Source: Bedellia somnulentella (Eukaryota; Arthropoda; Insecta; Lepidoptera; Bedelliidae). Taken from it: 64,000 nt of DNA. This document shows, piece by piece, positions 44,101-53,101 of the stretch. The first letter of the stretch is position 1. The number at the start of each line of letters is the position of its first letter. The DNA lies in assembly GCA_963576735.1 (NCBI GenBank), contig OY755179.1, positions 1,984,001-2,048,000 on the forward strand, given 5' to 3'. Below the pieces are notes generated by a model. It saw only the letters and a list, made by a program, of their open reading frames with translations, did no database searches and was not told the DNA's origin. Both the position numbers and the translations under genes were made by a program.

Positions 44101-47100
44101 TGATCTCTACTTATTCTAATTCCAGCGGTGGCCCATTCAGCAAAAGAGCATTTTGTATTACATAGTATTACCTTAGTTTTAAAGATTTTGTTAAATTCTG
44201 TTTTTAGCTCATTGATGAAAGAAAGACAATTCTCTAATGTTTCACTGCTTCTCATTGGGGGGCTGATGCTAGACCTAATATTATTTTCAAATAAGCTACG
44301 TTTTTTTTCAGTTATCTGTCTACATACAATTGACTTTTTTTTTTCAATGGTTAATTCTAAATTTATGAATTGTCCCTTGTGGTCTGAGGTAATGCTATCA
44401 AAAAGGAAGTGACCAGAGTAGTCACAATTGCAATAAATATTATCTAAACATGTTGCAGAGGTCGAGGTAATTCGGGTTGGCTCATTAAAAACATTTAGAA
44501 GATTAAATGATTGAAAAAATGTTAAGATTCTCTCCTTTACTAGACCCTCACCTAATAAGTCAACATTGAAATCCCCACAAACTACAACCTCTCTGGAGCT
44601 GCGGGAAGCCATCCCCAAAGCATCCTCCATCGCTGCTTCAAAGATGTCATAGTTACCTTTGGGTGGGCGATATACACACAAAATTATATACTTGCTCAAT
44701 TCAATGCATGAGATTTCTACATGTTGTTCCACAGAGAGTCTACAGATGTCTTTTCTTTCTTTAAATTTAATGTCTACATATAATAGTATCATACTACCCC
44801 CACACATTATGGACTCTCTGTTAAAACAACTGCCCACCGTGTAATTCTTTAAACTAAAGTTCATTTGTTCTGTTTTTAACACCGTTCGGCATAACTTGAT
44901 ATAAACTGCTTACTCTTAGAATCAAGATACCTGAGAAATGTCCTCTGAATCGCTTCTATTCTTAATTTATATATTTGGTACTGGGGATTCCACACGGGCG
45001 ACGCATATTCTAAGTGACTACGAACATAGGCGCACTAAAGAACTTTAATGGCTTTAATACCTCGAAAATCTGACGCAGTTCTCATAATAAACCCAAGTGC
45101 TTTGGTGGCTTTTTTAACTATATGGTCAATATGTTTGTCGAATATTAACTGGTTGTCAAATATTACTCCTAAGTCTCGTATTGAGTCAACTTTCGTAATT
45201 ACTTTGTTACCAAACGAAAAATCTAAATTCTGTTTTAACTTTTTCCTAGTGAAAGTAACATGGTAACATTTAGAGACATTAAGATCAAGCCTTTTTTGGT
45301 AACAATAATTTTGAAAGCGATCCAAATCATTCGTCAATATTGCGACGACTAAAGTCTAAATTTTGCGTGCCATGAAAAAAAAAACCCAACTTAAAACGCA
45401 AGAGTAGACACTTTCAACAAACACTTACAAAAACCTTAGCGCTTCCTGTGCCCCCGTAATCAAGTAAATAGTATACTGAAGACTCCGTTAGACTGAGTCA
45501 CATAGAATAGATAAGTTACCATAACATCATTGTAATCATGTAAACAAATAGTCCTCTACTGCTGGACATAGATCTCCCCCACAGATGAACTGTTTTGTAG
45601 TGTCATCGTATACTGAGTTTTCCTATGGTTTAGACCAGAACTTTTGCACCCCAAAGACCATTGGTTCTGCAATCAATGTGCTCTGCCTATCTACACAATA
45701 TCGTGCTCTTGTCTCTCTCCTACGGATTTCATATTTGTGGATTTGATCCGGTAGAAAAAAACAAACATAATGTCTCTGCACTCCAACCTCCTCTGTGGCA
45801 CCCTCCTTTTGTACCTATTTATAGCCCTGAGTATAGGTAGGTACAGGACCTACACCTGAGATTACGTAAAAGTCATCAGAGTACATACATACATACAAAT
45901 ACGCACGGCTATAAATCCCTAAAAGGGGTAGCCAGAGCTGAGGTAAGAAAAATTCCTCAGCCACTTTTCGAAGTTGTGTAGGGAAAAGATGGTAAATTAA
46001 AGATTGTTGGTGATGGGTCTCCAACTGCATCGCGCGAATATCCCTTAAAAAGCCCCAATACCCTTAGTCTCCTCTTACGTACACCCACGGGAAGAAATGG
46101 GGTAGTGCTATTATAAGCCGACACTATACAGCTAGCTAGCTGATCATAGTGAAATGTTTATTTTCTGACCGGCAGAGAGGAGCTGATTCGAGTGCGGGAC
46201 TCGTTGGCGGACGCGCAGCGGCGGGAGGCGCAGCTGCTCAGCTTCAGGTGGTTAAGAATGTCTTTATAGATATAGTTAATAACTAGTGGATCGTCCCAGC
46301 TTCGCACGGGTAGCGTTGTTTTTTTTAAATATCTGAGGTTTCTTTCTTCAGTCACTGCTCAAGCATTGTGAAATTCAGCGTAATGTTTTCAATTTATTAA
46401 ATTTATAGCACTCCCTTAACAGTGTAGTTTGGTGATTTTGAATGCGCTTTAATGAACGGTTCAGTATTTCCGTTTAATAGCAAATTTTGGAATAAAACGC
46501 GATGAAGTATTTATAACTATCTAAGAAATAAATCATTACGTTATTTAGGATGCAACTGCTGCACAGTGTAGTATTCTGCCTCAAAACCTGGTCAAAAACG
46601 GAATTTATAATTTTACTCAAGCTACCAAGAATTATGAACAACTAAAAAGCTGACAAGTTACTGCAACCAATAACGAACGCACAAGGGCGCTAGCGTCACA
46701 CAGCGCTTTGTATGGTCAGTCTGAAGTTACAGTTTGCTTACGCCTCATATGAGATTTTTCGATGCGCTCTGATTTCATTGTTTTTCAAGCTCTTGTTTTT
46801 GTGCAGTAAAGTTATTTTGTGGTGGTTTTATAGATGGATGATCTTAGGCAAGGTATGTTCTTACTGTTAAATAACATACATTTGTCAAATATCTAGTAAG
46901 TTTTGGTTTTTCCGGTCGACAACATTGGTGTAAGAAATTGTTGTAAAAATAGTTATACATATATTTCAAAAAGGGTTTTGTTATATTTCTGAACATTTCT
47001 GAGCATCGAAAACTTTTGTATAATGTGAGATACTTAATACACAGGCTTCCTATAAAAAAAACTGCCGCACGAAATCGCCCCTTTTTTATATTTTTTAAGA

Positions 47101-48793
47101 TTTCTGAAATCACTTAAATTTTTGGTACAGATAAAATATTAATGTTATTCGTTTTTATCGGTACCAGGGCATTCCGGCGTCAGTATTTGACTCGAAATGA
47201 GTTTGGTTTAATCGTTCAAACTTCAAATGGACCAATATTTGGCAGAGAGCTAACATTTATGGAGAAAGAATTGTTGAAAGGTTATTCTCAAAATGACCCA
47301 AGAATAGCTGAATTAAAACACAATCTCTCAATTATTAAACATGAGTTCAAACAAAAATGACTTTTTGCTGCTCGCAAAATCAAAAAAAGATTCGAAGAAG
47401 ACAATACCACGTGGTTCATCGGCACTATACCTAGGTAAGAAGAGCATAACAGATGCGATCTCTTGCTGTTGTTTGCATTAACAGTTCCGGAAGTGATCAA
47501 AGGGAACTAAATATACTTAGTGATATATAATATATACAAAGAGGTGCTACATATGCGAAGCTATTGCTTTGGAATTTAACGATTTGTCAAAAGAAAGGCC
47601 ATGCAAAAAAGAAAACTTCAGCATTGGACTGTCGTTTTTGCATTCAAGAATTCGATTTTTCGAAACAATACTGCACGTAGCATACAGGTTGCCCATAAAA
47701 AATGCAACATTCGCCTATTTGCCGAAAAAAAAAACAAGTGGTGAAAGATAGGACAAAAGACATAGAAAACAAATTGAAAGAAAAACTGGGTCTTTTAGTG
47801 GACATGACTGAAGAATATTTTGGCAATACTAATAATGGAAACACGGGCAGAAGATTTTTGGAGTGTGAAATTTCATAGAAAATTACAGGTGTCGATAAAG
47901 ATTAAACCTATCGACTTAAAGTAATTCTGGATGTTTTGTGCTTCGAAATGAAATAAATATTGAAAAATTCGAAAAATATTGCCAAGAATTGGCTGAAAAC
48001 TAATAAAAAAAGAAGCAAATATTGGCATATGTTTTAAATTTACCGTGCAAAAGTGACGCTTCTAATATTAATATTATGGACGATTGTAGTCATGGCGAAT
48101 TAAGTTTTGTATCCAAAGAAGTTATTGTTTTATTATACTTAAATGTTAAATCACATAAAAAGTACATTTTTAGCCCGTCCCGCGATAGACTTGGCCATTT
48201 AGAAACAAAAATTATTTTGGCCATGTTTTGAGACTGAATACCACACTGTGTGCTGGCGCCATCTAGTATGTTATATGTAAATTAGTAAAGATTTGGTTTT
48301 GGTCACGGGCGCGATGGCTTATTTTATGTATAATTTCGGTGTTTCTCTACCGATTTCTATGATTCTTTTTTTAATGAATAATAATAATGTTACCTTATTT
48401 AAATTAGGGATGAGTGAGAGGTTTACAAACGTAAGAGTAAACAAATATAATCAGGATGTTCGAACTGCTAAGCTATCAGGAATTACACGTGTTATTGTGA
48501 GTCAACCGTAAAAGATAGACATATACTGTTGAGGATTTTTTTTTAGATAATTTTATGAAATATATTTCCGCCACACATGATTTCTATGTAAGTTTAACCA
48601 TTAAGGCTGCATACGCGACGGAAGCTTAAAAAATGGAGTAACTTCTCCCGTTTTCCCAAAATTTCCCAAAATTCCCCTTTACTTCTCTGCTGGAAAGTAT
48701 ACAAAAACCTGCGCAGGAGTATGAAGAATAATTGTACCAAGTTTCGTTAAAATCCGTCGAGTAGTTTTTGTTTCCATAAGGAACATACAAACC

Positions 48794-48839
<46 letters not shown>

Positions 48840-51800
48840 AAGACAGACAGACAGACAGACAAAAATTTTACTGATTGCATTTTTGGCATCAGTATCGATC
48901 CCTTATCACCACCTGATAGTTATTTTGAAAATATATTTCATGTACAGAATTGACCTCTCTACAGATTTATTATAAGTATAGATTATAATAGGCGCTGACT
49001 GAAAATCATTGCTGTGAGGTTAAACCTCGCAGCTTTTGCTGAGTCAGTGCCATTTCGCTGCAAAATGGCGCAAGGTTTTTATTTATATTGATCTTTGTTT
49101 TTTTCTATTATTTTGTTATATTTGTCACTGTTCACGGTTTTGTTTACATTATTTTTAATGTTTACTTTTAAATGCTCTTGTTTTATTTTAAATTTATTTT
49201 TCTTTAGTGTTAGTTTTAAGTTTAATGATTTTTGTGTTTTATTTAATTTGTGCCATATTTGCGGCGAATAAACTTTATTCTATTATATAATAAAAAGAGG
49301 ATAGATTTGATTGACTAAGCGGAAAAAAATATTTAACCAACTCAAACGAACGATTTCTGAATTGAGTATTCCAGCTGAGAACAACTTAAGTATCGTTCTG
49401 TCGCATTGAAATCTTAACAACTGAATGAGACAAAACGATACTTAAGTCGTTCTCAGCATGAATACTCAATTCAGAAATCGGACGAAAGCCTAATTCATTA
49501 GCATGTATATGTAGGTTGCTCGATAGACATTTCACAATAATACTTCTATTTTTTGTTCATTACTATTTTCAGCTTATACAGGGTGCCCCAAAAGTCGACG
49601 TCAAGCCGGAACCGGATGGCAAGGCAACTCACACCAGTTATCAGAAAAAAATAAAAAAAAATCTAACTTGCATGTTTAAAAAATTATGGGCATTTATAAA
49701 AAAAAACAGAAATTCTACAACCTGCATTAGTCTTTTGACTCCTGTTGCCACAAATCTTAAGATTTTCCAATTATTTTTTTTGTTATGTGACCCTGAATAG
49801 TCCTTCTGTTTATTGTCATCAAAATTTTAAAACAAATTGCTCCAGTTCGGATGAAAATTAGATGTTTAAAAAAAAATAAAGTTAAAAATAACCAATTTGC
49901 TCAGATTCAACCGACTGTACTGAAAAAAAAATGTACTACGCAAGTCTGGCAAGTAACGCCAAAAGTTGGCCCTCTTAATAAAGATTACAAAATGGTATGA
50001 CACTTGGTCAGTTATTGCTGGAATCTGAGTATTTTTTAATGTTTTTGTAAAACTCCTAGTTTGGAATTATTTTGGAATTAGAAACAACAATAATTTTAAC
50101 ACTAGTACTATGTATTTGTTTTTACCATTATTGTTAAAATCTACAATAAATGTTCGAATTGCCTTCCTTCAGCTGCAATACAAGCTCGACATCTTCGTGA
50201 AAAAGATCTTGTAATTAGTCGAGCGAATCGTCCATTGTTTACAAATTGAGCTGCTTCTTCTAATCTCTGCCGCAGCTCAACCATGTTTTCTATTGATTTT
50301 GAATAAACTTTTTCTTTTACCGCTCCCCAGTAAAAAAAAGTCTAATGGATTCAAGTCCGGTCAAGTCCGGTGACCGGGCTGGTACAATCGATCCATCTTT
50401 CGGGGAACTCTCCATCCAAATATTCTCGAACAGCACGAGCATAATGCGCTGGGCACCCATCTTGTTGGAACCACATATCTCTCAAAATGTTTAGTGGTAC
50501 GTCTTCGAGAAAATTCGGTAGTTGGTTTTGTAGAAAGTCCAGGTAGAGATCACCATTTAGCAATTCGGGCAGCTCAAAAGGACCAACTATTTGTCCGTTC
50601 AAAATTCCAGTCCACATGTTTGTTTTAAATCGGTACTGGGACCGGTCTTGCCTCATCAAATGCGGGTTCTCTACATGCCATTCATGTAAGTTATGCATGT
50701 TCATGTAGCCATCCTTTTTGAAGGTTGACTCATCTGACCATAAAATTTTCGTCAAGAAAAGTGAGTCTTCCCTGTTCTTCTCCAACATCGTTTGACAAAA
50801 ATTTACTCGATTTTGGTAGTCCCCGGGTTCTAGTTTCTGTACTCGCTGTACGTGGTATGGGTGAAAATCGTGTTTTTGCAAAATTCGATGGGCTGTACTT
50901 TTGGGCACTCCGGTGCTTATTTCAATATCCCTTACCGAAGTACTTGGGTCTTCTTCGACAGCTTCTAGTACGACGTCTTCCACGGGATTGTTGGGTCTTC
51001 CTTCACCATGTACTTGGTTCGGCAAGCGGCCCTCTGCGCTGAGTAGTCGGTGGATATTTGCAAACACTCGATGATCAGGTAACGAGCAGCGTTTGGGTAC
51101 CTCTCGCGATAAAGTCTGGCTGCAGCATTGCCATTACATCTGCATTCCCCGTAAATGAGGTGCATGTTGGCGTATTCCTGAGTGGTATACGCAGGCATGG
51201 TGGCACAACACAGTGACACGGTAGTCCAGGGGAAAGCTAAGGTCGTCGTAAGGAGAAAGTAAACAGTCCGAATCCAAATCACAAGCAATAACAAGTCCAT
51301 AAACGAAGCCAATAGTAGTCAGTACGAAATCAAACGAATACAAAAAGATGCGCAGTAAACAAAGGAGCGTAACGTACTAATTTGTGATGTCTAACTTGTC
51401 CAAGTACTACTATAGCGATTACCAAGCATCATTTACTGTCTCGCTTGCACTTGTTAAGATGCCTCGCTCTGTCTCTGTCAACTACCTGCATTCCTATCCT
51501 CCCCGTAACGTAAGATGACTCATTCTGTCTCTGTTTCTTAAGTGATACCTAAGTGATAAGAATACCTTCAAATGATTTCTCCATCTTGATTACGAGTTAT
51601 CAACTTTAAAGTTATGAACTTGTGGAAAGCTTTGGGGACACTAGAATAGTTTTTAAGTTAATAAGAAAAAATAATTCCAAACTAAGAGTTTTACAAAAAC
51701 ATTAAATATACTCAGATTCCAGCAATAACTGACCAAGTGTCATACCATTTTGTAATCTTTATTAAGAGGGCCAACTTTTGGCGTTACTTGCCAGACTTGC

Positions 51801-53063
51801 GTAGTACATTTTTTTTTCAGTACAGTCGGTTGAATCATCATAACAAAAAAAATAATTGGAAAATCTTAAGATTTGTTGCAACAGGAGTCAAAAGACTAAT
51901 GCAGGTTGTAGAATTTCTGTTTTTTTTATAAATGCCCCTTAATTTTTTAAACATGCAAGTTAGATTTTTTTTTATATTTTTCTGATAACTGGTGTGAGTT
52001 GCCTTGCCATCCGGTTCCGGCTTGACGTCGACTTTTGGGACACCCTGTATAAGGAATAATTTTTCACTTTTTAGTTTGAAGTGCTTCAAGTAGCTGTTTT
52101 TTTTATATTTGTTTAAACTATATTTTACAACTTACTTATTGACACGTGTTTAGATCCTCATTAGGGTAGACAAAGACTACTGCCTGCCACGCTGTTAGAT
52201 CCTAACACACCTCAATTATTTATCGCATGCTCATGGTTCTACTCATATTTGCTCATTTATTCTTTTCACTTTGCATATATTCTACAGAATAATATGTAAC
52301 ATGTGAGTGTAATGTAGTAAGGACTTTCGGGGTTTGAATGTTCATCAGTTTGAGGTTGGTAATGAATATGATTACAGCCTTGTGGCTATTCATATATTTT
52401 CCTCAACTACACCGAACTCAGCGGTATGGTATGTTCATAAATACATACATACATATACTCACGGCTATAAATCCCTTAACGGGGTAGCCAGAGCTTTGGA
52501 ATGATAAACTCCTTAGCCACTTTTGGAAGTTGAGTGGGGAAAAGATGATAAATTATAAACGTTTTTGGTGACGGGTCTCCAACCACATCGCCCAAAAATC
52601 ACATAAAAAGCCCCTATACCCTTAGTCGCCTCTTACGATCACCCACGGGTAGAAATGGGGTAGTGTTATTCTAAGCCGACACTACACGGCACATGGCATG
52701 GTATGTTCATGATTTGAAATATTTCGGCCTGACCACCAAAATGGCACCTAGAAGTACATACATACACATATTACTGTAAATTCCAAAAATAGGTAACAAG
52801 AGCTTAAGAATTAGAAACCCTTAAGGCACTTACAGGAAATTTAGTGAGAAAAGGATTGTGAATGCTGATGGCTACTAGCTAGATAGCAAATCTTATTTAT
52901 AGCACAGTCTTAATCGATATATAAACACATTTAGATGTAAATGTTATTGTGCAATATTTTCTATTTTTAAGTACTAACCGCTTTTTAACCCATAAGTAAA
53001 ACGGAAACAGTTATTGGTTTTAGCCTTGTTGTAACTGTTGTCATTTTGTTCATAATTATTTTC

Positions 53064-53101
<38 letters not shown>

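Larger units (their letters stand above)
46282..48983 (+). mobile_element. Interspersed repeat R, copy 3, split by a Transib element
   Basis: 46282-46556 and 48256-48983 together match copy 1. They include the ACAGACAGACAG run (48795-48860) and the GTATAGAT end. Confidence 0.8.
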
